Made by a program: the position numbers and the translations under genes
Notes under the pieces: model-generated
Seen by the model: only the letters and a program-made list of their open reading frames with translations
Databases searched by the model: none
Told to the model about the DNA's origin: nothing
Part shown: one piece after another, positions 32,983 through 42,652 of the stretch
Numbering within the stretch: the stretch's first letter is position 1
Layout of the letters: every line of letters begins with the position of its first letter
From: JABDGZ01 sp964487685
Lineage (GTDB): Bacteria > Omnitrophota > Gorgyraeia > Zapsychrales > Fredricksoniimonadaceae
Reading direction: 5' to 3'
DNA: 55,732 bases
NCBI GenBank assembly: GCA_964487685.1
Contig: CAZASA010000007.1
Span: 1-55,732, forward strand

Positions 32983-34182
32983 ATGAAAAAACCTATCACT
33001 GTTGATCCGGACTTGATCCTTCGGCTTCCTGATAAAGATGAAGCTGACCCACAGATCAGCATTGTCATCCCGGCTTTAAATGAGTCTCTGACCATTAAAG
33101 AATTTGTAACATGGTGCCACGAGGGTCTTAATAAAGCGGGGATCAAAGGGGAGATCCTGATCGTTGATAGCTCTAGTGATGGGACAGATGATATTGCCTT
33201 AGCCGCAGGGGCCCGTGTACTTAAGGCCCCCCAACGGGGGCTCGGACGCGCCTATATTGATGCGATCCCCTTTATCCGCGGTAAATATGTCATCCTGGGT
33301 GATTGTGACCTGACCTATGATTTCCGTGAATTAAAAACGTTTGTAGCCCCATTACATGCCGGTGCCGAATTCGTGATGGGGTCCCGTTTTTTAGGTTATA
33401 TTGAACCGGGAGCGATGCCGGCACTGCACCGATATTTTGGGACACCGGTAACGACCTTTATATTGAATTTCATTTATAGATCGGATTACTCAGATATCCA
33501 TTGCGGGATGAGAGCTTTGACATTGGAGGCTTTTAAACGATTGAATTTGCAGTCACAATCATGGGAGTATGCTTCAGAGATGGTTTTGAAGGCGGCACGA
33601 ATGAAAATGCGCATTGCCCAGGCGCCGATCCGTTTTTATAAGGATCGGCCTGGCCGCCTATCACACCATAAACGTTCCGGCTGGCTTTCACCATGGCACG
33701 CAGGGTGGATCAACCTAAAGGCCATGTTCTTAAATGCGCCGGAATTTTTCCTTTTTAGACCGGGAGCTGTCCTTTTTTGTATCGGATTTTTTCTGGTTTT
33801 ACTGACCTCATGGGGTCCAAGAACGATAGGTCCTGTGACCTTTAGTCTTCATTGGATGTTATTCGGGATGACATTGGCAACGGTGGGGTGCGGAGCGTTC
33901 CAATTGGGAATATTAGGACGGGTCTACAATAATTTTGACCCGGACTTTACGGTTTGGATCCGGCGAGTATTGACCTACGACCGCGGTACTTTGGGAGGGC
34001 TTGGCACGGCAGCTATAGGAGTGATGTTGACTATCCCGACTATAGTAAGCTACCTGTTTGGCGGATTGCAGCTTTTGGATATCAGGTATTTTTCTATTTT
34101 AGGATTGCTGTTGATCATCCTCGGGTTTCAGGTTTTTACGTTCACGTTAATATTTGAATTAATTGTAAATAAACAGGACTGA
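32983..34182 (+). CDS. family 2 glycosyltransferase with C-terminal membrane domain
   Basis: 399 residues. The GT2 core shows ISIVIPALNESLTI near 25, VDSSSDGTDD near 61, GDCDLTYD near 105 as the DxD-containing strand, and RLSHHKRSGWLSPW near 222. Four hydrophobic segments fill residues 260-395. It belongs with DPM1/GtrB-type polyprenyl-phosphate sugar synthases. Such an enzyme loads a sugar on undecaprenyl phosphate for later use by GT-C enzymes, several of which lie just downstream on the other strand. Confidence 0.87.
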   Translation: MKKPITVDPDLILRLPDKDEADPQISIVIPALNESLTIKEFVTWCHEGLNKAGIKGEILIVDSSSDGTDDIALAAGARVLKAPQRGLGRAYIDAIPFIRGKYVILGDCDLTYDFRELKTFVAPLHAGAEFVMGSRFLGYIEPGAMPALHRYFGTPVTTFILNFIYRSDYSDIHCGMRALTLEAFKRLNLQSQSWEYASEMVLKAARMKMRIAQAPIRFYKDRPGRLSHHKRSGWLSPWHAGWINLKAMFLNAPEFFLFRPGAVLFCIGFFLVLLTSWGPRTIGPVTFSLHWMLFGMTLATVGCGAFQLGILGRVYNNFDPDFTVWIRRVLTYDRGTLGGLGTAAIGVMLTIPTIVSYLFGGLQLLDIRYFSILGLLLIILGFQVFTFTLIFELIVNKQD

Positions 34183-34210
34183 GAAATTTAACACATCCAA
34201 AGGAAATTAA

Positions 34211-34831
34211 TTGAGTTTGCTTGGAAAATTACATTCAAAATTGGTTTATAACCGCAGAATGAGCATTTTGGCGGATATCATTGCGAAGGCTTTACCGGAA
34301 GGCGCAAATGTTTTGGATGTAGGCTGTGGCGATGGAAAGATCGATTCTTTAATAAAAGCAGATAACCCATCTATTAAGATCGAAGGCATTGATATTTTTT
34401 TGTGGAATAAAACCTATATTAATGTGACAAAGTTTGACGGAAAGCATATTCCATTTGGTGATAATCATTTTGATTTCGCATTATTCATTGATGTATTGCA
34501 TCATGCTGAAGACCCTTCAATAATTTTGAAAGAGGCATTACGGGTAACGAAACAATACATTTTGATAAAAGACCATGTCAAAGAGGGGGTATTTGCTGAA
34601 GCTACATTAAGTTTTATGGATTATGTAGGCAATAAGCATAATGGTATCCGCTTGCCCTATAATTATCTTGATAAAAGAGGATGGGAAGAACTTTATAAGA
34701 AAGTAGGCTTGAAGGTTGAACAAACGAGGGATAAACTTAATTTATTCCCGTTCCCGGAAAATTTGATTTTTGATAGAAAACTGCATTTTTTTTCAATACT
34801 GAGCTGCAACAGCGGCAGCAAGCTTAATTAA
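34211..34831 (+). CDS. class I SAM-dependent methyltransferase
   Basis: 206 residues from TTG 34211, with AAAGGAAA 6-7 bases upstream. Motif I is NVLDVGCGDGKIDSL, then IEGIDIFLWN and a motif IV FALFIDVLHHAEDPS, as in UbiE/Coq5-type methyltransferases. The last gene of the rightward block, convergent with the membrane proteins at 34841. Its GC content is lower than that of neighbours (AT-rich codons), hinting at separate acquisition. Confidence 0.87.
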   Translation: MSLLGKLHSKLVYNRRMSILADIIAKALPEGANVLDVGCGDGKIDSLIKADNPSIKIEGIDIFLWNKTYINVTKFDGKHIPFGDNHFDFALFIDVLHHAEDPSIILKEALRVTKQYILIKDHVKEGVFAEATLSFMDYVGNKHNGIRLPYNYLDKRGWEELYKKVGLKVEQTRDKLNLFPFPENLIFDRKLHFFSILSCNSGSKLN

Positions 34832-34840
34832 TCGCGATAT

Positions 34841-36706
34841 TTAATGATTTTTGGTTATCTTGTTATCTGAAACACTGACCCAATTTAACACTATAGGCTC
34901 CTTATCCCAACTAAGTTTCTCTGCTGAAACCCACCCTATGGTATACAGGGCCACTGTATTGGATGGGAAGGAATCGGAACAGAATCGTTGTGTAATTTGT
35001 TCCTTGGAAGGATCTGCCGGATCATTCTCAACAATTTGAGGATTAGTTAATTTTAGAAATGCAAGACCCCTTTTTACTTGAACTGGCGGCTGTTGTTCAT
35101 GTCTTGTGATGGAATAATTTAAGGTAAGGCATTTTTCGGCGGGTAAAAAAATAACAGAAGAACCTGATACCAGGCAGTCGGTAGATATATCCCATCCGGC
35201 GAATTGGGACACCAGATCGGGAGGAGAGTCAGGACGGCTGCAATAAAAGGTATTTGGAAAATAGGGATCAAGAAGGACCCTTTGATCAAATGAACTTACA
35301 TAACCTTGAACTTCCTGTTTGTTGGTCATATCTATTGTTAATCTGTCCGGATTGAAAATGAATATGTTCTTATTGAGAAAAAAGATCATCCCGGTCAATA
35401 TAATAAATACTATTAAGTATTTTTTATTTTTTCTCCAATTACCAAGAGAATTCAGACACCCCATGCCTAATAAAAATAAACTGATAAGGATGGCGCTTAG
35501 AGATGCCGCAAAATCAGCCCAATATCTTGAAGCCGTGCAGGGGGCTTGCAGGTAAAAAATAAAAAGGCCCCCGAAGCAGATCATTCCCCAGGACAGGGAG
35601 AAATAGATGATCTTCAGGAAAGTATTTTTCCTTTTATCAAAGAAGGATCGTCTAAAGAAATTATAAAGGGTAAGAATTACAAATAAGAATCCCCCTCCCA
35701 AGAGCACTATTAAATATAGTATGTTATAACTATTGTAAAAAGTATCCCTGCAGCGGAACGTGGAGGATACCCATGCATTATTAAAGAAAAGGGCTCCGAT
35801 CAGTTCTTTGGAGGCGCTCAACAAAGGTTCCCGTCGAAAGGGAGAATCATTAAATCGAAGGAAATAATTACAGGGCGACCAGGTTGTAAGACATGCTGAA
35901 TAACCAAACTCGAAAATTGAGCCGAAACGAACATAATTTAACCATAATTCAACAAACATTCCTAAACAAAAGCAAAGAATCCCAAGAATAAGGAGACGAA
36001 TATTACGGGTGTCTTGATATACATATACAGCTGCAAGTGCAAATGTGGTCGATCCATAAAAAAACACAGTCGGACGGACCAAGATCGCAAATCCTGAAAC
36101 TAAACAAAGGACCAGGAAGTTCCGGTTACTGGGCTTTCGCAGATGGACCCAAAAGAGAGCAAGCAATAGGCAGCTATACATGTATCCGTAAAAGATCGCC
36201 TCGTGGTAAATGTCAATTTTATATTTGATCAACTCATAGATGCCCGGGCAAAACAAAATCCATGATATAAGATACCATCGCGTCAATAGTCCTGTCAGAC
36301 TATGCGCTGCAATTCCAAAGACATTAAGGACCGATCTTAAGGCTATATTGAGCAGAACTATCATCAGGGCCAAATAAAAAAGCACGGTCAGTTTATCCGG
36401 GAATAAAGATTGTCCACATAATCTGGCGCTCCATTCAAAAGGCAGCCTTAGCAAAGGTACTCCAAGTCCCCAATTTTGCGACATTCCATGCTCGGTCCAT
36501 AAAGTATCGAAGATCGCTCCATAAGGCCGGGGACTTAAAAAGAGTTTGCCATTAAGAAAAGCATTTGTTTGTAATCGGTAGGGGATGTCTTTGGAGTATA
36601 GTTTGGAAGGATCCGGTAATAACAAAGAATGGCCGGCATAAAACCACATCAACAGAATAAACATGATGGCTTCAAGTATAAAATTTGAGGATTTTGTAAG
36701 GTTCAT
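34841..36706 (-). CDS. polytopic membrane protein, tandem paralogue A
   Basis: 621 residues, about 11-12 membrane segments in residues 10-450, then a soluble end domain of about 150 residues. The first loop, with HSLLLPDPSK, LQTNAFLNGKLFLSPRPYG and TEHGMSQNWGLGVPLLRLP, is nearly repeated in the next gene, so the two arose by tandem duplication. The C-terminus ends in LNWVSVSD in both. The topology and genomic neighbourhood suggest a GT-C-type glycosyltransferase or flippase-like partner, but no family motif is certain. It overlaps the upstream gene by 4 bases. Confidence 0.65.
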   Translation of the reverse strand: MNLTKSSNFILEAIMFILLMWFYAGHSLLLPDPSKLYSKDIPYRLQTNAFLNGKLFLSPRPYGAIFDTLWTEHGMSQNWGLGVPLLRLPFEWSARLCGQSLFPDKLTVLFYLALMIVLLNIALRSVLNVFGIAAHSLTGLLTRWYLISWILFCPGIYELIKYKIDIYHEAIFYGYMYSCLLLALFWVHLRKPSNRNFLVLCLVSGFAILVRPTVFFYGSTTFALAAVYVYQDTRNIRLLILGILCFCLGMFVELWLNYVRFGSIFEFGYSACLTTWSPCNYFLRFNDSPFRREPLLSASKELIGALFFNNAWVSSTFRCRDTFYNSYNILYLIVLLGGGFLFVILTLYNFFRRSFFDKRKNTFLKIIYFSLSWGMICFGGLFIFYLQAPCTASRYWADFAASLSAILISLFLLGMGCLNSLGNWRKNKKYLIVFIILTGMIFFLNKNIFIFNPDRLTIDMTNKQEVQGYVSSFDQRVLLDPYFPNTFYCSRPDSPPDLVSQFAGWDISTDCLVSGSSVIFLPAEKCLTLNYSITRHEQQPPVQVKRGLAFLKLTNPQIVENDPADPSKEQITQRFCSDSFPSNTVALYTIGWVSAEKLSWDKEPIVLNWVSVSDNKITKNH

Positions 36707-38535
36707 TTGATAGGCAAATCTACTTTATCGGAAACACTAACCCAATTTAATTTTATAGGCAATTTTTCATCCACAAATTTAATTTTTTCGGCTTTGATCC
36801 ATCCTATGCTGTATAAGCTAATTGTGTTTGGAAGAAATTTCTCTGAACAAAAGCGTTCTGTAATTGATTTTTGATGAGATCCTTGGGAATTGTTTTCTGA
36901 GATATAAGAAGTATTCAGTTTTAGGAATTCAATACCACGTTTTACCCGGATTTTTGGAAGGCTGGCATCACTCACAAGGGAATAGTTGAGAGTAAAGCAT
37001 TTTTGGGTAGGCAAAAAAATAGATGTAGAATCTGATACCGAACAATCTGTGGAGGCAGGCCACCCCCAATAAGGATGCCCACAGTAGAATGTTTCAGGAA
37101 GACGAGGATTGGCAAGGATCCTTTGATTAAAAGAATCAACATACAGTTTGACGACCTTTTTATCTATGCTCTGAACAAAGGGTCTATTTTCGAAAAAATC
37201 CTTGTTATTTAAGTAAAATAAAGTTATTAAGAATAAAAAGAATACATACCGCAAGAATTTCCTTTTTAATCCACTAAAACAAGAATTAATGAAAGAAAGG
37301 CCTAACAAAACAAGAGCTGCGAGTATTACATTTAATGCTACAGAAAATTCTGAAAGATATCTGGAACAAAGGCCTGGAGAATACAAATAAAAAATAAAGA
37401 ATAAAAAAAAGGATGCCTCTCCCCATATAGTTGATAAATAAACAATTCTAAGGCAAGTTTTATTAACTCTCATTGATAATAGTGGTTGTCTAAAAAAATG
37501 GTAAGATAAAATGAAAACAATTCCTCCTGCCCAAATTATCAAATGAGACACATTAAAAACAGGAAATTGATGCTCTCTAAGCCGAGGATAATGTTGGGCC
37601 AAATAACTATAATTAAAAAAAAGAGCACTTATTAGCTCTTTGGCAGCTCTAAAGAAATTTTCATAACGGAATGGGTTATCAAATCTAAGCATATAGTTCG
37701 CCGTGGGGCCAGAAAGGCTTGCTGAATAACCAAATTCTAACATTGCCCCAAAACGGATATAATTAAATGCCATGTCCAGACAGACACCAACAAAGAAACA
37801 AAGAAAGCCGATCATAATGAGTTGAATATTTCGTGTCTTTTGATAAACAAATACCATTGCCGTTATTGCAGTGACTAACCCATAAAAAATTAAGGTTGGG
37901 CGTATTAAACAAGCCATGCCTGATAATAAACAAACAATAATCAAAATTTGTTTATGGGGTCTTTGTATATAAATCCAAAAAAGAGCTAACAAAATATAAC
38001 TATAAATACACCCATAAAAAATAGCTTCTTGATATACATCAAAATCGTTCTCAATTAAACCGTTCATGGCTGGAGAAAATAAAATCCATGCTATAAATCC
38101 CCACCGAATTAAACATCCCATAGCGCTATGTGCAATCAACCCTGAAGCCGAAAGTAGCAGTCTTAAAGCCAGGTTAAGGATAACCATCATCAAAATTATA
38201 TAAAATAATAAAATAAATCTATCTGGGAAATAATAAAAACCACATTCTCTATAGCCCCATTCAAAGGGCAATCTCAATAAAGGAACCCCCACTCCCCAAG
38301 TTTGCTGCATACCATGTTCGGTATATAGATAATCAAATGGGATCCCAAAAGGACGAGGACTTAAAGCAACTTTGCCTTGCAGAAAAGCATTCGTTTGTAG
38401 CTGGTAAGCTATGTTTTGGGAGTAGGGTTTAGATGGATCTGGTAATAACAAAGAATGGCTGGCATAAAACCACAGCAATAGGATAAAAATGGCAGCTTCA
38501 AGGGCAATGAATAAAGGATCATTTTTTTTCTTCAT
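36703..38535 (-). CDS. polytopic membrane protein, tandem paralogue B
   Basis: 610 residues from ATG 38535 (an ATG at 38553 would add six residues). Same architecture as the protein at 34841: first-loop motif HSLLLPDPSKPYS, LQTNAFLQGKVALSPRPFG, GVGVPLLRLPFEWG, about 11-12 membrane segments and a C-terminal soluble domain with CFTLNYSL and LNWVSVSD. It overlaps the FAD gene by 17 bases. Codon use is markedly AT-rich compared with the PA14/GT-C cluster. Role unknown; probably exported-glycan assembly. Confidence 0.65.
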   Translation of the reverse strand: MKKKNDPLFIALEAAIFILLLWFYASHSLLLPDPSKPYSQNIAYQLQTNAFLQGKVALSPRPFGIPFDYLYTEHGMQQTWGVGVPLLRLPFEWGYRECGFYYFPDRFILLFYIILMMVILNLALRLLLSASGLIAHSAMGCLIRWGFIAWILFSPAMNGLIENDFDVYQEAIFYGCIYSYILLALFWIYIQRPHKQILIIVCLLSGMACLIRPTLIFYGLVTAITAMVFVYQKTRNIQLIMIGFLCFFVGVCLDMAFNYIRFGAMLEFGYSASLSGPTANYMLRFDNPFRYENFFRAAKELISALFFNYSYLAQHYPRLREHQFPVFNVSHLIIWAGGIVFILSYHFFRQPLLSMRVNKTCLRIVYLSTIWGEASFFLFFIFYLYSPGLCSRYLSEFSVALNVILAALVLLGLSFINSCFSGLKRKFLRYVFFLFLITLFYLNNKDFFENRPFVQSIDKKVVKLYVDSFNQRILANPRLPETFYCGHPYWGWPASTDCSVSDSTSIFLPTQKCFTLNYSLVSDASLPKIRVKRGIEFLKLNTSYISENNSQGSHQKSITERFCSEKFLPNTISLYSIGWIKAEKIKFVDEKLPIKLNWVSVSDKVDLPIK

Positions 38536-40108
38536 GATAATCTTTTTCCACATTTACTGACCAAAGATCATCCTTGCCTGTTTTGCCCTGAACGATGTTT
38601 TCAACAGCGACGATCGCAGTGAGCATGGAATGATCCTGGTTATTATATCGGTGCATGCCGTTCCTGCCGATGAGAAAAAGGTTCTGGATGGTATCCGTAA
38701 AGCTGCGAATGCGGTCAAATTGGTCATACGTGCCGAAGTAGGCCGGGTATGCTTTTAACACCCGAATAACGACATTGTCCAGGACATCCTTTGCATCAAT
38801 GACACAGATACTTTCTAATTCTTTGACGGCGAAAGCCGCAAATTCGATGTCACTTTTCGCCCACAGATCATCGGTTTCATTTAACATATACTCCAAGCCA
38901 ACCCACACCGTATCAGGGTCTTTGACCATGTAGGGGCTCCAATTGTTAAAAATTTGTAAACGGCATAATTTGACATCCGGTTCTTGGATATAGATCCAAT
39001 TATCAGGCACAATATCATTAACTGTTTTGATCTTGGTTTTATTTTTGATCTTCAGTTTTTTTAAAAGAAGTCCCACTGTAATGAAGTCACGGTATTGAAG
39101 CCCTTGGGCGAGAATACGGACATCATCAGGCACAGGGCCTGATATCGATTGGACCAGGTCTTTGATGGCCATGGTGGAAATGACGTAATCACTTTTAAAT
39201 ATTTTAATCTCACCTGTTGATGTGTCGCGGGCACTCACTTGTGTGATGCATCCTTGTTCCAGTGTCAATCCGATAACCTGTGTGTGCAGGTGGATCACAG
39301 CTCCTTTATTTTGGACGATGCGGGATACTTCTTCCCACATTTGGCCGGGCCCATATTTTGGGTACATGAATTGTTCGATCAGGCTGGTTTCAACATTCTT
39401 TTGTCCGATAGACCGGTCCTTGGCAAATATATTTTTGATCGCATGTAAAATAGCTTTAGAAATAGATAATCCCTTGATCCGTTGGGCTCCCCATTCGGGT
39501 TTGATCATCTGGCAGGATACCCCCCAGACCTTTTCGGTGTAGTCTTTAAAAAAAGTGACATATAATTCTTGCCCAAATCGATTGATAAAGAAATCTTCAA
39601 GGTTTTTCTCATTTTTGATAGGGGAAAGACGTATATAAAGATAGCTACAGAGGATCCTGATAAGTCGTACGATCCCCAGATTATTAAAAGTATTGAAATT
39701 CAGCGTGATCGGGTAATCAAAGAATTTTCTTAAGAAGAATATACGTGAAAGGCGGTTACGCACCAACATGACTATATCAGTTTTTTGTGGGTCAGGGGCG
39801 GGATGTTGGGCCGTATCCTGCGCTAAGGGCACATGGCGGTTGAGTATTAGGTCATCCTGGGACGGTTTCCCTTGCAAAGGCATGATATTTAACCACCATT
39901 GCACAACACGATCGGATTTGGAAAAGAAGCGATGCCCTCCTAAATCTATACGGTTACCTTTATAATTAACAGTTTTAGCAATACCACCCAGATCACCGGA
40001 CGCCTCCAATACAATGGGGGTGATACCGGTTTTATCCAGCAATTCATAGGCAGCCGTTAATCCCGCCGGACCGGCGCCAATGATAATGGCGGTCTTATTT
40101 ACTGACAT
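38519..40108 (-). CDS. FAD-dependent oxidoreductase of the UGM/amine-oxidase type from polysaccharide loci
   Basis: 529 residues. GAGPAG (11-16) is the FAD-binding loop, VLEASGDLGGIAKTVNYKG and DLGGHRFFSKS follow, and the C-terminal FAD motif is FLIGRNGMHRYNNQDHSM. The middle has an extended insert around 90-130. This type of protein is common in exopolysaccharide and lipid-linked glycan clusters; the reaction is not established. It overlaps the GT39-like gene by 14 bases and lies in the leftward operon that begins with the third PA14 protein. Confidence 0.82.
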   Translation of the reverse strand: MSVNKTAIIIGAGPAGLTAAYELLDKTGITPIVLEASGDLGGIAKTVNYKGNRIDLGGHRFFSKSDRVVQWWLNIMPLQGKPSQDDLILNRHVPLAQDTAQHPAPDPQKTDIVMLVRNRLSRIFFLRKFFDYPITLNFNTFNNLGIVRLIRILCSYLYIRLSPIKNEKNLEDFFINRFGQELYVTFFKDYTEKVWGVSCQMIKPEWGAQRIKGLSISKAILHAIKNIFAKDRSIGQKNVETSLIEQFMYPKYGPGQMWEEVSRIVQNKGAVIHLHTQVIGLTLEQGCITQVSARDTSTGEIKIFKSDYVISTMAIKDLVQSISGPVPDDVRILAQGLQYRDFITVGLLLKKLKIKNKTKIKTVNDIVPDNWIYIQEPDVKLCRLQIFNNWSPYMVKDPDTVWVGLEYMLNETDDLWAKSDIEFAAFAVKELESICVIDAKDVLDNVVIRVLKAYPAYFGTYDQFDRIRSFTDTIQNLFLIGRNGMHRYNNQDHSMLTAIVAVENIVQGKTGKDDLWSVNVEKDYHEEKK

Positions 40109-41669
40109 GGATACGCCTCAGGTCTTCTTTTGTAATATCATAAACAAGGAATGATGAAGCAATTTGATCATCCGGTTTAAAATTATCCCGTAACCATCGA
40201 AATCTTTTCCAGTTTCCAGAAACCCCGGTCAGATCGTTAACGCTGACAATAATTCGACCCGCAACAGGGCGGGAGGGTGTAAGGATGGCTTTGGGATGCT
40301 TTTCTAAATAATTATGTAAGAACCATTCATCGCCTCCCCAATCCAGATTGGAATCAGCCAAGATCTTATAAGCCAGTTTCCTATCACCGATAAACTCGTT
40401 AAAATATCCCAAATAATATGGATAAAAAGATAATACGGATAACGCTATAGAGACCATGAGCAACAAGTAACTTCTTTTGATCCAGACCGGATACTGGTCC
40501 CAAAAAACAAAGAGACTTCCGCAAAAGATGTAAAATAGAGGAAAAATAAATAAAATATACCGTATGCCGATATTGATATTAATAAAAAGATTGAAAAAGA
40601 TAAGGTAGAAAAGAGCCGGCAATAAAAGGAACATTTCCTTGTGGACAAAGACATAATGGTGGTATCTATGAAAATAAACCAGCAATGAGATCAAAATGAT
40701 GAAAAGTGCCGCTAGAGGGAGCTTGAAAAACATGGCAATTAAAAAATAGCCTTTAAAGCCCGTGCCATTGCGATGCAGTACGCCCAGGAGATAATTAGGG
40801 CCAAAACTCTGGCCTGTTTGTTCGGCATATTTACAAAGATCCATGCCCTGCACAAATGGATAGGGCACAGGAAGGGGGATGGAATGAAGGACAGGGACCT
40901 TTTGTATCAATTGAAAAGTATGGCTTTGAAAAAAATAATTTTGAAGCGGCACAAATGGTCTTAAAAAACAGAAACCGATATTAATGACCAACAGGTTTAT
41001 AAAAAGAAATATTAAAATATATTTTATGCAGGATCTTGCCATGTTCTTTAAAGCAGCAAAATCTTTTTGCTTCCAAGACGACATAATGTCACTTAAGAAC
41101 CATAAAACCATCATTACAAGAAATAAAGGATATAAGAATACGGAAAAATATTTTGCTATCTGGCTTATGCCTAAAGCCACGGCGCTTATTAACGCGCGGG
41201 CATATCCCCCATATTTTAAGAACCTCCAGTAGAAATACAACGCTGCAGTTATTGAAAAAGCAGCATAAAGATCTGTTGTGACAAGATGGCCATGGGCGAT
41301 AATGTTAGGGTCTAAACAAAAAAGAAATAATGAAAAAAGGGCAGGGACCGTTCCGTAGAGTTCTTTAGACCAGCAAAAAACGATCAAAGCCAAGAGCGCA
41401 AGAAAAAAAATAGTGACATAGCGCCCATTTTTTACCCGAGAATCAAGATCATCTTGTTGATGGGTAAAAAAAGCATTTAAGGCTGAGAAAGGCATGACGC
41501 TATTATCAAAAACAGAGCTTCGGTGGGAATCACCCTTTAGAATATTCAAGCCGTAAAGAAAATGATGCTTTTCATCAAAGGTCAGCCCTTTGTGCTTTAG
41601 ACTTAAAACAGACAGAGATATCAAAAAAGTAAGCGCAAATAATAAAAGACATTTGGAAGAAAAGCTCAT
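40095..41669 (-). CDS. GT39-like membrane glycosyltransferase, partner of PA14 copy 3
   Basis: 524 residues and about 12 membrane segments. LTFDEKHHFLYGLNILKGD carries the GT-C DE motif in the first loop, and HGHLVTTDLYAAF is a characteristic PMT_2/GT39 segment. The end is a soluble domain of about 100 residues, beginning near ADSNLDWGGDEWFL, a motif seen in ArnT-like family members. It follows the PA14 gene by 15 bases. It is not a close paralogue of the GT-C proteins at 9732 and 11915, yet it has the same kind of PA14 neighbour. Confidence 0.82.
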   Translation of the reverse strand: MSFSSKCLLLFALTFLISLSVLSLKHKGLTFDEKHHFLYGLNILKGDSHRSSVFDNSVMPFSALNAFFTHQQDDLDSRVKNGRYVTIFFLALLALIVFCWSKELYGTVPALFSLFLFCLDPNIIAHGHLVTTDLYAAFSITAALYFYWRFLKYGGYARALISAVALGISQIAKYFSVFLYPLFLVMMVLWFLSDIMSSWKQKDFAALKNMARSCIKYILIFLFINLLVINIGFCFLRPFVPLQNYFFQSHTFQLIQKVPVLHSIPLPVPYPFVQGMDLCKYAEQTGQSFGPNYLLGVLHRNGTGFKGYFLIAMFFKLPLAALFIILISLLVYFHRYHHYVFVHKEMFLLLPALFYLIFFNLFININIGIRYILFIFPLFYIFCGSLFVFWDQYPVWIKRSYLLLMVSIALSVLSFYPYYLGYFNEFIGDRKLAYKILADSNLDWGGDEWFLHNYLEKHPKAILTPSRPVAGRIIVSVNDLTGVSGNWKRFRWLRDNFKPDDQIASSFLVYDITKEDLRRIHVSK

Positions 41670-41684
41670 CCCATCCTTTTGATG

Positions 41685-42572
41685 TTAATGACGAAGATAC
41701 ATTGCAGGTATGATCTCTTTTTTACCGCCATCCATGGCCCAGGAGAGTCTTAGAGATGCTGATTGATCTATTTGGTAATATTCCAAGGTTATTATGTGAG
41801 GACCTTGAGAAAGAAATATCTTTTTAGAAGATTCTCTTTTTTCGTGACCCGACCAATCGGCAAATAAAGGTTTATTATCGATAATAAGCCTGTTACCGTC
41901 ATCAGACGAAACAAAAATTGTATACTCCCCGCTTCGGGGGACCAATAGATCCCCTTGCCATTGGACAGAAAAATGATCATGGGGAAGCCTTGAGTCCATT
42001 TCTTCGGGTTCAGAAAAATCGATAGTCCCTTTAACTCCTGAAAAAAGATATTTCTCGAAATTTTCCCCCTGGAAAAAGGAGCCTTTTAGTCCCCAGTCAC
42101 GGGTGCAATATTTCCAACCAGCAATAATTACCAGGGACAATCCTGTGATAATGACTATTGAGTATAATATTCCTCTTTCTGCTTTTTTATGCAAAGGGGA
42201 CTTTGCTTTATCCAGGAGTTCAGGGATATTCTTGTGTGACCAGTCAGAAATATTTTTAACAAGAATGATATAATTGATCTTATTCAAATCTTCTTCAAAA
42301 AGCGGAGATTTGGCTTGGGAATATTGTTTAATGAGACCACGGAATTGAGGGTAAGACATGCCGGCAGGTAATTTTTTATCCCAAAAACTCGTGGGAAAGA
42401 TATTTTTTAACGGGCCTTCTGTGCCACCAGCCCGAAAGGAATCAATATCATCCAGGACACTGTCGATGATAGGAACAGTTTCTTTAACGCGTCCGTAATC
42501 CAATAAATACTGTACTGTGTCCAGGTTGTAGATCAGGTCTTTAACAAAAGACCTGACTTTTAGAATATCCAT
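41685..42572 (-). CDS. single-pass membrane protein with N-terminal cytoplasmic domain and exported PA14 domain (copy 3)
   Basis: 295 residues with the architecture of 8878 and 11097. The N-terminal domain starts SFVKDLIYNLDTVQYLLDYG and has ETVPIIDSVL and TSFWDKKLPAGMSY (close to PSFWGQDLCQGMKI of copy 1). A membrane helix at about 133-152 is followed by DWGLKGSFFQGENFE and PA14 elements VQWQGDLLVPRSGEYTIF, DDGNRLIIDNK and LRLSW. CGGAGAA lies ahead of the ATG. First gene of a leftward operon with the GT39-like enzyme as its direct partner. Confidence 0.85.
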   Translation of the reverse strand: MDILKVRSFVKDLIYNLDTVQYLLDYGRVKETVPIIDSVLDDIDSFRAGGTEGPLKNIFPTSFWDKKLPAGMSYPQFRGLIKQYSQAKSPLFEEDLNKINYIILVKNISDWSHKNIPELLDKAKSPLHKKAERGILYSIVIITGLSLVIIAGWKYCTRDWGLKGSFFQGENFEKYLFSGVKGTIDFSEPEEMDSRLPHDHFSVQWQGDLLVPRSGEYTIFVSSDDGNRLIIDNKPLFADWSGHEKRESSKKIFLSQGPHIITLEYYQIDQSASLRLSWAMDGGKKEIIPAMYLRH

Positions 42573-42652
42573 ATTTTTTTCTCCGGGATGATTTTAATTA
42601 ATTATACTATTAACGATTAGTTTTAATAAATAAAACTTTTAAATAAATTGGT

